The notes under the pieces: generated by a model
What the model was told of the DNA's origin: nothing
Seen by the model: only the letters and a program-made list of their open reading frames with translations
Database searches by the model: none
In this document: positions 55,588 through 63,706 of the stretch, in pieces
Layout: each line of letters begins with the position of its first letter
How positions within the stretch are numbered: position 1 is the first letter of the stretch
Origin: Pseudomonas citronellolis
Lineage (GTDB): Bacteria > Pseudomonadota > Gammaproteobacteria > Pseudomonadales > Pseudomonadaceae
Length of the DNA: 64,000 nt
Direction of reading: 5' to 3'
NCBI RefSeq assembly: GCF_900112375.1
Contig: NZ_FOLS01000001.1
Span: forward strand, 186,001 to 250,000
Translations under genes and position numbers: made by a program

Positions 55588-56184
55588 ATGATCCATCATG
55601 TGTGGGGGCTCTTCACCCATCCCGATCAGGAATGGCAGGAAATCCGCGGCGAAGAAGAAAGCATCAGCCACATGTACCTGACCCATGTGCTGATATTGGC
55701 TGCCATCCCGGTCATCTGCGCCTACATTGGCACCACCCAGGTGGGTTGGGTGCTGGGCAGCGCAGGGCCGGTCAAGTTGACACCGGCGAGCGCGATCCAG
55801 CTCACCGTGCTCACCTACGTGGCGATGCTCGCCGGCGTCGCCGTCATGGGCGCCTTCATCCACTGGATGGCGCGCACCTACGACGCCACTCCGAGCATGA
55901 CCCAGTGCATCGTGTTCGCCGCCTACACGGCGACCCCGCTGTTCATCGGCGGCGTGGCCGCGCTCTACCCGCACCTGTGGCTGGGCATGGTCATCGGCAC
56001 CGCGGCGATCTGCTACACGGTCTACCTGCTCTACGTCGGCATCCCGGCCTTCATGAACATTCCCAAGGACGAAGGCTTCCTGTTCTCCAGCTCGGTGCTG
56101 GCGGTGGGCCTGGTGGTGCTGGTGGCGATGATCGCGCTGTCGGTGATCCTCTGGGGGAGCGGGGTGGGGCCGGAATATACCTGA
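55588..56184 (+). CDS. Yip1 family inner-membrane protein
   Basis: A 198-residue protein with five predicted membrane segments. It begins MIHHVWGLFTHPDQEWQEI and keeps the Yip1 pattern (YLTHVLILAAIPVICAYIG, FAAYTATPLFIGGVAALYP). Function is unknown in bacteria. GAGGAGG is eight bases before the ATG. A strong terminator follows. Confidence 0.88.
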   Translation: MIHHVWGLFTHPDQEWQEIRGEEESISHMYLTHVLILAAIPVICAYIGTTQVGWVLGSAGPVKLTPASAIQLTVLTYVAMLAGVAVMGAFIHWMARTYDATPSMTQCIVFAAYTATPLFIGGVAALYPHLWLGMVIGTAAICYTVYLLYVGIPAFMNIPKDEGFLFSSSVLAVGLVVLVAMIALSVILWGSGVGPEYT

Positions 56185-56204
56185 GGCTTGACTGGCGAAT
56201 GCAG

Positions 56205-56228
56205 ACCGGGCCCTGGGGGCCCGGTTTT
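56205..56228 (+). terminator. Rho-independent terminator after the Yip1 gene
   Basis: ACCGGGCCC-TGG-GGGCCCGGT followed by TTT. Confidence 0.9.
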
Positions 56229-56273
56229 CGTTTGTGGGGGGTCGGTTTCTGGCTTGGCTCCAGGAGCGTTGTC

Positions 56274-56462
56274 GAAGTCCGCGCCCTCTCCCTAACCCTC
56301 TCCCTGAAGGGAGAGGGGACCGTTCGGCGTGCTCGGATGTTTCGGTGTCAGCCGGAAACGAAGTTACAGGTTGAAACCATGCCCATCAGCCGGTACGGAC
56401 AAGCCCCCTCTCCCTTCAGGGCGGGGCGCGCAGCCGAGGGCTGGGGAGAGGGCGCTCTTGAA
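56274..56462. repeat. Composite palindromic element, full copy 2 (MITE-like)
   Basis: Left arm 56284-56318 and right arm 56405-56452 match those of the copy at 8161-8342; the right arm has a short GC-rich insertion (GCGGGGCGCGCAGCC) replacing part of the inner stem. The spacer is similar to that of copy 1. The 450-bp gap 56185-56634 holds, in order, the terminator, this element, one REP arm and the sprT leader. Confidence 0.8.
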
Positions 56463-56492
56463 TATGGCGCCTACGCCACCGGCAAACTCCCT

Positions 56493-56514
56493 TCGCGAGC
56501 AAGCTCGCTCCTAC
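56493..56514. repeat. Single REP arm (GCGAGCAAGCTCGCTCCTAC)
   Basis: TTCGCGAGCAAGCTCGC plus CCTAC, identical to one arm of the pairs at 3874-3938 and 11302-11367, here without an inverted partner. Confidence 0.8.
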
Positions 56515-56634
56515 AACACCGGCTCTTCCTTGCCTGGAACTCCCCGCCACTTGCCCGAACCTGCACGGCAGACGAGCGGCCTGCACAACGCCCGCGGCTC
56601 CGGCATAATCGGCAGCCGTCGGAGAAAATACTGT

Positions 56635-57132
56635 ATGCCCGAACAGCTCAACGCCCGTGTCGAAGCCTGCTACCAGTTGGCGGAAAGCTTCTTCCAGCGC
56701 CGCTTCCCGCGTCCGGAAGTGAGCTTCCGCCTGCGCGGGCAGAAGGCCGGGGTGGCGCACCTGGACGAGAACCTGCTGCGCTTCAACCCCCAGCTCTACC
56801 GCGAGAACCGCGAGCACTTCCTCAAGCAGACCGTGGCCCACGAGGTCGCGCACCTGATCGCGCACCAGATGTTCGGCCCGCGCATCCGCCCCCACGGCGA
56901 GGAGTGGCAGCTGATCATGCGCGGCGTCTACGGCCTGCCGCCGGACCGCTGCCACACCTACGAGATCAAGCGGCGCCGCGCCACGCGCTACATCTACCGC
57001 TGCCGCTGCGACGAGAACCCCGACTTCCCCTTCTCCGCCCAGCGCCACAACCTGGTGGCCCAGGGCCGCCGCTACTACTGCCGGCGCTGCCGCACCACCC
57101 TGGTGTTCACCGGGGAAGTGGTCCGCGAGTAG
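56635..57132 (+). CDS. SprT family zinc metalloprotease-like protein
   Basis: A 165-residue protein with zinc motif HEVAHLIAH (HExxH plus third ligand region) at about residues 70-78, and a C-terminal zinc ribbon with Cys pairs (YRCRCDE and YYCRRCRTTL). GGAGAAAATACTG precedes the ATG. It overlaps nothing, and it converges on the CoA-transferase gene with only two bases between stops. Cellular substrate unknown. Confidence 0.9.
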   Translation: MPEQLNARVEACYQLAESFFQRRFPRPEVSFRLRGQKAGVAHLDENLLRFNPQLYRENREHFLKQTVAHEVAHLIAHQMFGPRIRPHGEEWQLIMRGVYGLPPDRCHTYEIKRRRATRYIYRCRCDENPDFPFSAQRHNLVAQGRRYYCRRCRTTLVFTGEVVRE

Positions 57133-57134
57133 CT

Positions 57135-58316
57135 TCAGCCCACCGCGCCCGCGGCTTTCAGCGCCGCCACCTGCTCGTCGCTATAGCCCAGTTCGGCCAG
57201 GACCTCGGCACTGTGCGCCCCCGCCGCCACGCCTATGTGCTTCGGTGCCGGCAGGCCGGCGGAGAAGCGGATCGGACAGGCCATCTGCCGCTGGCTGCGG
57301 CCATCGCCGCGGGGCACTTCGGTGACCAGGCCGCGGGCCTGGATCTGCGGGTGCTCCACCGCTTCGGACAGCGGCAGCATGGGCTCCACGCAGGCGTCCA
57401 CGGCAGCGAAGCGTTCGCACCAGTCGGCGAAATCGCGCTTCTCGAACTCGATGGCGATCTCGCGCTTGAGCAGTCGCTGGTCCTCGGCCTTGGGCGACAG
57501 GCCGCGCGCGGCCAGTTCCGGGCGGCCGATGGCGGCGCAGAACTGCTGCATGAACTGCGGCTCCAGGCTGCCGACGGAGAACCAGCGGCCGTCGCGGGTG
57601 CGGTAGTAGTCGTAGAAGCTGCCGCCGTTCAGCGCCTGGGCCTCCATGCCCGGCTCAACGCCGCAGGCCAGGTAGCCGGCACCGGCCATGCCGTTCAGGC
57701 TGAAGGCGCAGTCGGTCATGCTGACGTCCACCTGCTGGCCTTCGCCGGTCTGCTGGCGGTGGATGACTGCAGCGAGCAAGCCCATCACCCCGTGCAACGA
57801 GCCGCCGGCGATATCCGCCAGTTGCACGCCCAGGGGCAGCGGACCGGTGTCCTTGCGCCCGGTGTAGCTGGCAACACCGGCCAGGGCCAGGTAGTTGATG
57901 TCGTGCCCGGCGCGGTCGCGGTAGGGCCCGGTCTGGCCGTAGCCGGTGATGGAGACGTAGATCAGCTTCGGGTTGATGGCCTTGAGCGCCTCGTAGCCGA
58001 CACCCAGCTTGTCCATGACGCCGGGACGGAACTGTTCCAGGACGATGTCGTACTCGCGCACCAGTTGCTTCACCACCTCCACCGCCTCGGGCCGCTTCAG
58101 GTCCAGGGCGATGCTGCGCTTGTTGCGGTTGAGGTAGGCGTGGCTGGCCGAGACGCCGTCGTCATGGGGCGGCAGCACGCGCACCAGATCCATGCGCGTG
58201 GGCGATTCCACCCGCAGCACCTGGGCGCCCATGTCGGCCAGCAGCAGCGAGGCGAAGGGCCCCGGCAGCAGGGTGGAGAAGTCGAGGACTTTCAGCGAGG
58301 CGAGCGGGCCTTTCAT
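57135..58316 (-). CDS. CaiB/BaiF CoA-transferase family protein, alpha-methylacyl-CoA racemase-like
   Basis: A 393-residue protein: LKVLDFSTLLPGPFASLLLA start, LKRPEAVEVVKQLV, EQFRPGVMDKLGVGY. The pair GHDINYLALAG (His) and LADIAGGSLHG (Asp) matches the catalytic His/Asp of alpha-methylacyl-CoA racemases more than the Asp-only CoA transferases. It should act on branched acyl-CoA thioesters, consistent with the acyl-CoA dehydrogenase gene just upstream in the same direction. Confidence 0.85.
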   Translation of the reverse strand: MKGPLASLKVLDFSTLLPGPFASLLLADMGAQVLRVESPTRMDLVRVLPPHDDGVSASHAYLNRNKRSIALDLKRPEAVEVVKQLVREYDIVLEQFRPGVMDKLGVGYEALKAINPKLIYVSITGYGQTGPYRDRAGHDINYLALAGVASYTGRKDTGPLPLGVQLADIAGGSLHGVMGLLAAVIHRQQTGEGQQVDVSMTDCAFSLNGMAGAGYLACGVEPGMEAQALNGGSFYDYYRTRDGRWFSVGSLEPQFMQQFCAAIGRPELAARGLSPKAEDQRLLKREIAIEFEKRDFADWCERFAAVDACVEPMLPLSEAVEHPQIQARGLVTEVPRGDGRSQRQMACPIRFSAGLPAPKHIGVAAGAHSAEVLAELGYSDEQVAALKAAGAVG

Positions 58317-58432
58317 GGGGAACTCCTGGATGTGGTTTTCTGGATCCCCGCGTTCGCGGGGAAGACGCTGTCCGTGAACGGGCCTTCCCCGTCATTCCCG
58401 CGAACGCGCAGAGCCAGTGAAGCAGCCGCGCC

Positions 58433-59572
58433 TCAGAGCTTCATGCCGCGGCTGATGATCTCCTTCATGATCTCCGAGGTGCCGGCGAAGATGCGCTGGA
58501 TGCGCGCGTTGGCGTACATCCGGCAGATCGGGTATTCCCACATGTAACCCCAGCCGCCGTGCAGTTGCACGCCCTCGTCGACCACCTTGCCGAGCAGTTC
58601 GGTGGTGAACAGCTTGGCCTCGGCGGCCACCTCGGGGCTGAGCTTCTTCTGGTTGTGGTCCATCACGCAACGGTCGGTGAACACCTGGGCCACGTCCACC
58701 TGGGTGCGCATCTCGGCGAGCTTGAAGCGGGTGTTCTGGAAGTGCGCGATGGGCCGGTCGAAGGCCTTGCGCTCCTTCACGTAGTCGATGGTGGCCTGCA
58801 GCGCCGCCTCGGCTCCGGCCACCGCGCCGCAGGCGTTGGTCAGGCGTTCCTGGGCGAGCATGTTCATCAGGTAGTAGAAGCCGCCCTTGGCGTCGCCCAG
58901 CAGGTTCTCCTTGGGCACCTTCACGTCGTTGAAGAACAGCTCGGCGGTGTCCTGGCTCTTCATGCCCAGCTTCTTCAGGTTGCGCCCGCGCTCGAAGCCG
59001 GGCATGCCGCGCTCGACCAGGAACAGGCCCATGGCGTGCTTGTTGTTCGGGTCGGTCTTGGCCGCGACTATCACCAGGTCGGCCAGCAGGCCGTTGGAGA
59101 TGAACACCTTGGAGCCGTTGAGGACGTAGTGGTCGCCCTTGTCCACGGCGGTGGTGCGCATGCCGGCCAGGTCGGAGCCGGCCGAAGGCTCGGTCATGGC
59201 CACGGCGAGGATGGTCTCGCCGCGGATGATCCCGGGCAGGAAGCGCGCCTTCTGCTCGGCGTTGCCGTATTCGGCGATGTAGGGCCCGCACAGCGCCGAG
59301 TGCAGCGGGATCATGAAGCCCGGCTCGTTGATGCGCGCCAGCTCCTCGCACATGATCTGCTCGTAGCGGAAGTCCTTCAGCCCGGCGCCGCCGTACTCCT
59401 CGTCGGCCCAGGGCAGCAGGAAGCCCAGCTCGCCGGCCTTCAGCCAGACGCTGCGGTCGACCACCCCGGCCTCTTCCCAGGCCTCCTGGTGCGGCACCAC
59501 TTCCTTGGCGAGGAAGGCGGCGAAGGCGTCGCGGAACAGGTTGTGCTCGGTCTCGAAATGTATGCGCTGCAT
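58433..59572 (-). CDS. Acyl-CoA dehydrogenase
   Basis: A 379-residue FAD enzyme: AVAMTEPSAGSDLAGMRTTA and VLNGSKVFISNGLLADLVIV (FAD/substrate contacts), QLHGGWGYMWEYPICRMY and IFAGTSEIMKEIISRGM at the C-terminus. Long-chain type by overall pattern. The in-frame extension upstream to 59785 lies within repeat sequence, so the start at 59572 (MQRIHFETEHNLF) is taken. It probably works with the racemase-like gene in degrading a branched or isoprenoid acid. Confidence 0.93.
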   Translation of the reverse strand: MQRIHFETEHNLFRDAFAAFLAKEVVPHQEAWEEAGVVDRSVWLKAGELGFLLPWADEEYGGAGLKDFRYEQIMCEELARINEPGFMIPLHSALCGPYIAEYGNAEQKARFLPGIIRGETILAVAMTEPSAGSDLAGMRTTAVDKGDHYVLNGSKVFISNGLLADLVIVAAKTDPNNKHAMGLFLVERGMPGFERGRNLKKLGMKSQDTAELFFNDVKVPKENLLGDAKGGFYYLMNMLAQERLTNACGAVAGAEAALQATIDYVKERKAFDRPIAHFQNTRFKLAEMRTQVDVAQVFTDRCVMDHNQKKLSPEVAAEAKLFTTELLGKVVDEGVQLHGGWGYMWEYPICRMYANARIQRIFAGTSEIMKEIISRGMKL

Positions 59573-59723
59573 GCTGGCGAACCCTGGTCGGTGGAAGTGC
59601 CGGCAGGTTAGGTGCCAGCCCCGCCGCGCCTCAATGACGGCAGCGCTCAGCCTGGATTGACGCTTTCGTCCATGGAGGAAACCACGCGGATGTTTCCGCA
59701 GCCGACTGAGTCGAGGTGCTTTT

Positions 59724-59797
59724 CGTAGGATGGGTTGAGCTTGCGAAACCCATCGGGCCATGGTGATGGGTATCGCTTCGCTCAACCCATCCTACGA
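59724..59797. repeat. GTAGGATGGGTTGAGC inverted repeat
   Basis: CGTAGGATGGGTTGAGC faces GCTCAACCCATCCTACG with an AT/GC-mixed loop containing AACCCATCGGGCC. It is the same family as 23722-23754 and 62401-62437. It lies between the acyl-CoA dehydrogenase and porin genes; the 311-bp gap holds only this repeat and the porin terminator. Confidence 0.8.
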
Positions 59798-59821
59798 CGG
59801 CGCTACCACTTGCCGCAGACG

Positions 59822-59849
59822 AAAAAAAGCCCCGCCAGGTGGCGGGGCT
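59822..59849 (-). terminator. Rho-independent terminator of the OprD-family porin gene
   Basis: On the minus strand AGCCCCGCC-ACCT-GGCGGGGCT followed by seven T, 35 bases beyond the porin stop codon. Confidence 0.93.
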
Positions 59850-59883
59850 CAAACCATAGGAGTGACGTCTTACTTCAGCGCCA

Positions 59884-61182
59884 TTACCACAGCGGCATGG
59901 TGTAGCTGAGGATCAGGCGGTTCTCGTCGGCCTTGTTGGAAGAGGCGCTGTTGCGGGCGAAGTCGCTGCGGGTGGTCGCGTTGCGCCACTTGACGCCGAA
60001 GCCCTTGAGCGCGCCTTCCTGGACGACGTAGGCGATGTCGGTGTCGCGTTCCCATTCCTTGCCGTCGTCGCCGCTGGCGTTCAGCAGGTCGACGTTGTCG
60101 CCCTTCACGTAGCGGGTCATGAAGGTCAGGCCGGGGATGCCGAGGCCGGCGAAGTTGTAGTCGTAGCGGGCCTGCCAGGACTTCTCGTCCTTGTTGGCGA
60201 AGTCCAGGATCTGGATGTAGTTCACCAGGTAGGGGTCGGTGCCGTTGATGTAGGCGAAGCCGGTGTCGCCGCTCATCTTCTGGTAGCCGACGCCGAAGGC
60301 GTGGTAGCCCAGGTTGTAGGTGACCATGGCGTTGAACGCCTTGTTGTCGACGTTGCTGCCGCCGTCGTCGGTGGACTTGGCCCAGCGGACATCGGACTTC
60401 AGCGACTGGCCTTCGGCGATCGGCAGGGTCCAGCCGAGGGTCAGGTAGTGCTGCTTGTAGAAGTCGTCCAGCTGGCCGTAGTGGTAGCCGGTGCTGAAGT
60501 TCTTGGTCCAGTTGTAGGTGGCGCCGGCGTAGTCGAACTCGTTGGTGGTGTTGCCGCTGCGCACGGTGATGTTCTTCTTGCCGCCGGTGGTGACGGTCAT
60601 TTCCTCGTAGTTGGAGGAGTCACGGCGGTTGGTCTGGTTCAGGCGGCCGGCGTCGAAGTTCAGGCCGTCGAGCTGGGTGGAGTTGACCGCGCTACCCACG
60701 AAGAGCTGCGGCAGCAGGCGGCTGTCGTTGGTCACCACGACCGGCAGCTTGGGCGTCAGGGTGCCCATCTTCAGGGTGTTCTTCTCGTAGCGCAGCTTGA
60801 GGGTGGCGCCGCCCTTGCTGAAGTCGTCCGGCGCGTCGCCGTCGGCGGTCTTCGGCAGCAGGCCGGTGCCGGTGCGGTCGGCGCTGGAGTCCAGCTTCAG
60901 GCCCAGCGCGGCGATACCGTCGACGCCCACGCCGATGGTGCCGTCGGTGTAGCCCGACTCGAATTTCAGGATGAAGCCCTGGCCCCACTCTTCCTGCTTG
61001 CTCTGCTGCGCCTGGGTGGAGCTGCGGAAATCGCGGTTGAAGTAGAAGTTGCGCAGTTCAACGTTGGCCTTGCTGTCCGAAATGAAGTCGGCGTGAGCGA
61101 CTGCGGGTACGACAATGCTGGCGCCGAGCACGGCCTGCGCCAGGCCGCCCATGGCAAAACCGGCGTAGTTCTTACGGATCAT
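59884..61182 (-). CDS. OprD family outer-membrane porin
   Basis: A 432-residue porin: signal peptide ending VAHA (residue 31), mature start DFISDSKANVELRNFYFNRDFR typical of OprD members, repeated amphipathic strands and a C-terminal Trp (YTMPLW) for outer-membrane insertion. The family admits basic amino acids, aromatic acids or other small carboxylates; the substrate is not evident, but the neighbouring acyl-CoA genes suggest an organic acid. The 293-bp upstream gap (61183-61475) includes an AT-rich stretch but no promoter I could assign. Confidence 0.94.
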   Translation of the reverse strand: MIRKNYAGFAMGGLAQAVLGASIVVPAVAHADFISDSKANVELRNFYFNRDFRSSTQAQQSKQEEWGQGFILKFESGYTDGTIGVGVDGIAALGLKLDSSADRTGTGLLPKTADGDAPDDFSKGGATLKLRYEKNTLKMGTLTPKLPVVVTNDSRLLPQLFVGSAVNSTQLDGLNFDAGRLNQTNRRDSSNYEEMTVTTGGKKNITVRSGNTTNEFDYAGATYNWTKNFSTGYHYGQLDDFYKQHYLTLGWTLPIAEGQSLKSDVRWAKSTDDGGSNVDNKAFNAMVTYNLGYHAFGVGYQKMSGDTGFAYINGTDPYLVNYIQILDFANKDEKSWQARYDYNFAGLGIPGLTFMTRYVKGDNVDLLNASGDDGKEWERDTDIAYVVQEGALKGFGVKWRNATTRSDFARNSASSNKADENRLILSYTMPLW

Positions 61183-61475
61183 CAGGATTCCCCTTATGGT
61201 GTTTTAAGCGTTGAACACGCTGAGCGCCTGGCATGCAGGGCGCGGCCCCCATGGTCTCGCGCAGCCGTTTGGCGGCTCTTCTGTGTTGCGGGGAATCTTG
61301 GCGGGGGGTTATTTCAGATCGACTGCATAGATATAAACTTTTTGTTACAGCTGAACTTTTCCGAAAAATTCGACTACGCGGTCATGGGCTGAAAGCAGCG
61401 GCTGTCAGCGGGGACTGACGCACCGGACGAGCGGCAGTATGCTGTCGCCTCCCCCTCCTCCGCTGCGCCCATTCC

Positions 61476-62405
61476 ATGCAAGAACTGCAACCGCTGATCG
61501 AACGCTACGGCCCCGCCCTGCTCTTCCTCAATGTGCTGCTGGAGCAACTGGGCCTGCCGATTCCGGCCTACCCGGCGCTGATCGTCGCCGGCGCCCTCGC
61601 GCTGCAGGGGCACGGGGTGTCCCTGGGCGAGGCGCTGGCGGTGGCCACCCTGGCCTGCCTGATCGCCGACACCGCCTGGTACTTCGCCGGCCGCCGCTAC
61701 GGCGGCTTCCTGCTGCGCAGCATCTGCAGGGTGTCGCTGTCGCGCGACAGCTGCATCCGCCAGAGCCAGAGCCTGTATCTGCGCATCGGCCCGCGCGCGC
61801 TGCTGATCAGCAAATTCCTGCCCGGCGCCGGCGCGCTGTCCACCAGCCTGGCCGGCATGACCGGCACGCCGCTGCGCCGCTTCCTCGGCTACGACTTCGC
61901 CGGCTCGGCGCTGTGGGTGGGCTCGGCGCTAATGCTGGGCGCCATCTTCAGCGACACCGTCGACAGCCTGCTCGGCTGGCTGCACGACTACGCCACCCGC
62001 GGCCTGCTGTTGTTATTGGCGGCCTTCGCGCTGTTCATCGCCTGGCGCCTGTGGCAGCGCTACAGCCTGCTGCGACGCACCGCGCGGATTCCCAGGATCA
62101 GCGTCGAGGAACTGCGCGAACGCCTGGACCAGGGCGACACCCCGCTGATCCTCGACGTGCGCGCCGAGGCCGGCGAGGACGGCATCCCCGGCGCCATCCC
62201 GATGACCCTGGACACCCCGCTGGACGGGCTCGCCGACAGCCTCGGCCAGGCCGACGTGGTCATCTATTGCGCCTGCCCCAACGAACTCTCCGCGGCCATG
62301 CTCGCCGAGCGCCTGCGCAAGCACGGCTACCCGCGCGCCTGGGCGCTATCCGGCGGGCTGGAAGCGTGGCAGGCGAGCCAGGGCAGGGCCGATGGGCTTT
62401 CGTAG
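61476..62405 (+). CDS. DedA family membrane protein fused to a rhodanese domain
   Basis: A 309-residue protein. Residues 1-195 form a DedA/SNARE-associated domain (LEQLGLPIPAYPALIVAGAL, ADTAWYFAGRRYGG, SKFLPGAGALSTSLAGMTG); residues 205-305 form a rhodanese domain (PLILDVRAEAGEDGIPGAI) with Cys in VIYCACPNELSAAMLAERL. DedA proteins take part in lipid carrier flipping and membrane homeostasis; the rhodanese part suggests sulfur or redox input. The fusion is seen in other proteobacteria. Confidence 0.9.
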   Translation: MQELQPLIERYGPALLFLNVLLEQLGLPIPAYPALIVAGALALQGHGVSLGEALAVATLACLIADTAWYFAGRRYGGFLLRSICRVSLSRDSCIRQSQSLYLRIGPRALLISKFLPGAGALSTSLAGMTGTPLRRFLGYDFAGSALWVGSALMLGAIFSDTVDSLLGWLHDYATRGLLLLLAAFALFIAWRLWQRYSLLRRTARIPRISVEELRERLDQGDTPLILDVRAEAGEDGIPGAIPMTLDTPLDGLADSLGQADVVIYCACPNELSAAMLAERLRKHGYPRAWALSGGLEAWQASQGRADGLS

Positions 62406-62437
62406 GATGGGTATCGCTTCGCTCGACCCATCCTACG
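62401..62437. repeat. GTAGGATGGGTATCGC inverted repeat
   Basis: CGTAGGATGGGTATCGC faces GCTCGACCCATCCTACG. It overlaps the last codons and stop of the DedA-rhodanese gene. Confidence 0.75.
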
Positions 62438-62464
62438 GTGTCTCCCCGCCCGCGCCATTCCCAT

Positions 62465-62856
62465 GTAGGAGCGGACCTTGTCCGCGATAGCCGGAACCTC
62501 CGGCGCGGTTCGCGGATGAGATCCGCTCCTACGCTGCCCCACCCACGCCATTCCCATGTAGGAGCGCGCCCTGCGCGCGATATCGCGGGCAGGGCCCGCT
62601 CCTACAAGGTAGCCGGGAAGCACGGTATTCCTCCCCCCGTAGGAGCGGACCTTGTCCGCGATAGCCGGACGTATCGGCGCGGTTCGCGGATGAGATCCGC
62701 TCCTACGCTGCCCCACCCGCGCCATTCCCATTGTAGGAGCGCGCCCTGCGCGCGAATCGCGGGCAGAGCCCGCTCCTACAGGTTACCGGGAGGCACGGTA
62801 TTTCTCCCCCGTAGGAGCGGACCTTGTCCGCGATAGCCGGCCATCCCGGCGCGATT
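62465..62856. repeat. Tandem array of compound REP units (A-B, A-B, truncated A), period 172-174 bp
   Basis: A palindromes at 62465-62532, 62639-62706 and a truncated one from 62811; B palindromes at 62558-62605 and 62733-62779. The sequence is nearly the same as the array at 3997-4318. Only REP sequence and linkers are seen in the gap 62438-62860. The last A copy is cut off next to the anti-sigma stop codon. Confidence 0.85.
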
Positions 62857-62860
62857 GCGC

Positions 62861-63100
62861 TCAGCGCCGCGAGTGGTCCCGGCGCAGTTCGGCCAGGCGG
62901 GCGGCCAGCAGGTCCAGGCCGGCGTCGCGGTCTTCCGGCAGGCGGCGCACTGTCGCCTGGGTCAGGCGCATCTGGCGGATGAAGCGCCGGCAGTGGCGGC
63001 ACAGCAGCAGGTGGCGGCGCACCGCAAGTTTCTCGCGCAGGCCGAGCTGGCTGTCCAGCAGGTCGCTGGAGAGGGCCACCAGTTCCTTGCAGGTCAGCAT
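62861..63100 (-). CDS. Zinc-finger (zf-HC2) anti-sigma factor-like protein
   Basis: A 79-residue protein with the H-x3-C-x2-C zinc motif (RHLLLCRHC, about residues 29-37) preceded by CKEL. It has no membrane segment, so it is a soluble member. Overlapping the sigma gene by seven bases, it probably binds and inhibits the ECF factor and may sense redox or metal state. Confidence 0.85.
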   Translation of the reverse strand: MLTCKELVALSSDLLDSQLGLREKLAVRRHLLLCRHCRRFIRQMRLTQATVRRLPEDRDAGLDLLAARLAELRRDHSRR

Positions 63101-63702
63101 TGGCCGGTCTCCTCGAAATGCTCCAGGGTGGCGAACAGCTTCAGCCGCCCGCGGTGCAGCAGCACCCGGACATTGGAGAGGGAAAGCGACAGAAGATTAC
63201 AGATCTCCTGCAATTCCAGGCCCTGGCGCTCGCGCAGCAGGACCACGCTGCGCTGCAGGTCCGACAGGCTCAGCAGGGTCTTTTCCAGGCATTCGCGCAG
63301 TTCGTCCTCGGCCAGCAGAGCCTCGGGCGAGTCCGAATGCCAGGCCAGGGGCGCGGCGCTCCAGTGGCCGTCGGCGGCGAAGCGGCTGTCGTCGATGCTG
63401 CCGTGGGGCGCCGGCAGGTCGTCCAGGGAGACTTCCCGGCGCACCTGGCGCAGCTTGCTCTTGGCGGTGTTGGCGGTAACGGTCAGCAGCCAGGTCTTGA
63501 GGCTGGAGCGCCCCTGGAAGCCGTCCAGGTGGCGCACCACGGCGAGCCAGGCGTCCTGCACCACCTCATCGGCGTGGGCACTGCCGGCGATGGCCAGGGC
63601 CACGGCGCGCATGGCGCCCTGGTAGGCCGCGACCATCTCGCGGAAGGCCGCGTCCTCGCCGGCGCGCAGGCGCGCCAGCAGTTCGCCGTCGGCTTCGCCC
63701 AC
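63094..63702 (-). CDS. ECF RNA polymerase sigma factor
   Basis: A 202-residue sigma factor: region 2 (FREMVAAYQGAMRAVALAIA ... ADEVVQDAWLAVVRHLDGF, SLKTWLLTVTANTAKSKL) and region 4 (LSDLQRSVVLLRERQGLELQ, SLSLSNVRVLLHRGRLKL). It likely controls a membrane or stress regulon under the adjacent zinc-finger protein. The start lies five bases beyond the stop of the FabH-like gene. Confidence 0.93.
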   Translation of the reverse strand: MGEADGELLARLRAGEDAAFREMVAAYQGAMRAVALAIAGSAHADEVVQDAWLAVVRHLDGFQGRSSLKTWLLTVTANTAKSKLRQVRREVSLDDLPAPHGSIDDSRFAADGHWSAAPLAWHSDSPEALLAEDELRECLEKTLLSLSDLQRSVVLLRERQGLELQEICNLLSLSLSNVRVLLHRGRLKLFATLEHFEETGQC

Positions 63703-63706
63703 CCGG

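Noticed and set aside
57135-58316. Formyl-CoA or carnitine CoA-transferase assignment
   Set aside because: The GHDINY His and ADIAGG Asp pair fits alpha-methylacyl-CoA racemases better; the transferase reading is kept only as an alternative.
62465-62856. Regularly spaced repeats that could be mistaken for a CRISPR array
   Set aside because: The repeats are long self-complementary REP palindromes with constant linkers rather than short repeats with unique spacers, and no cas genes are near.
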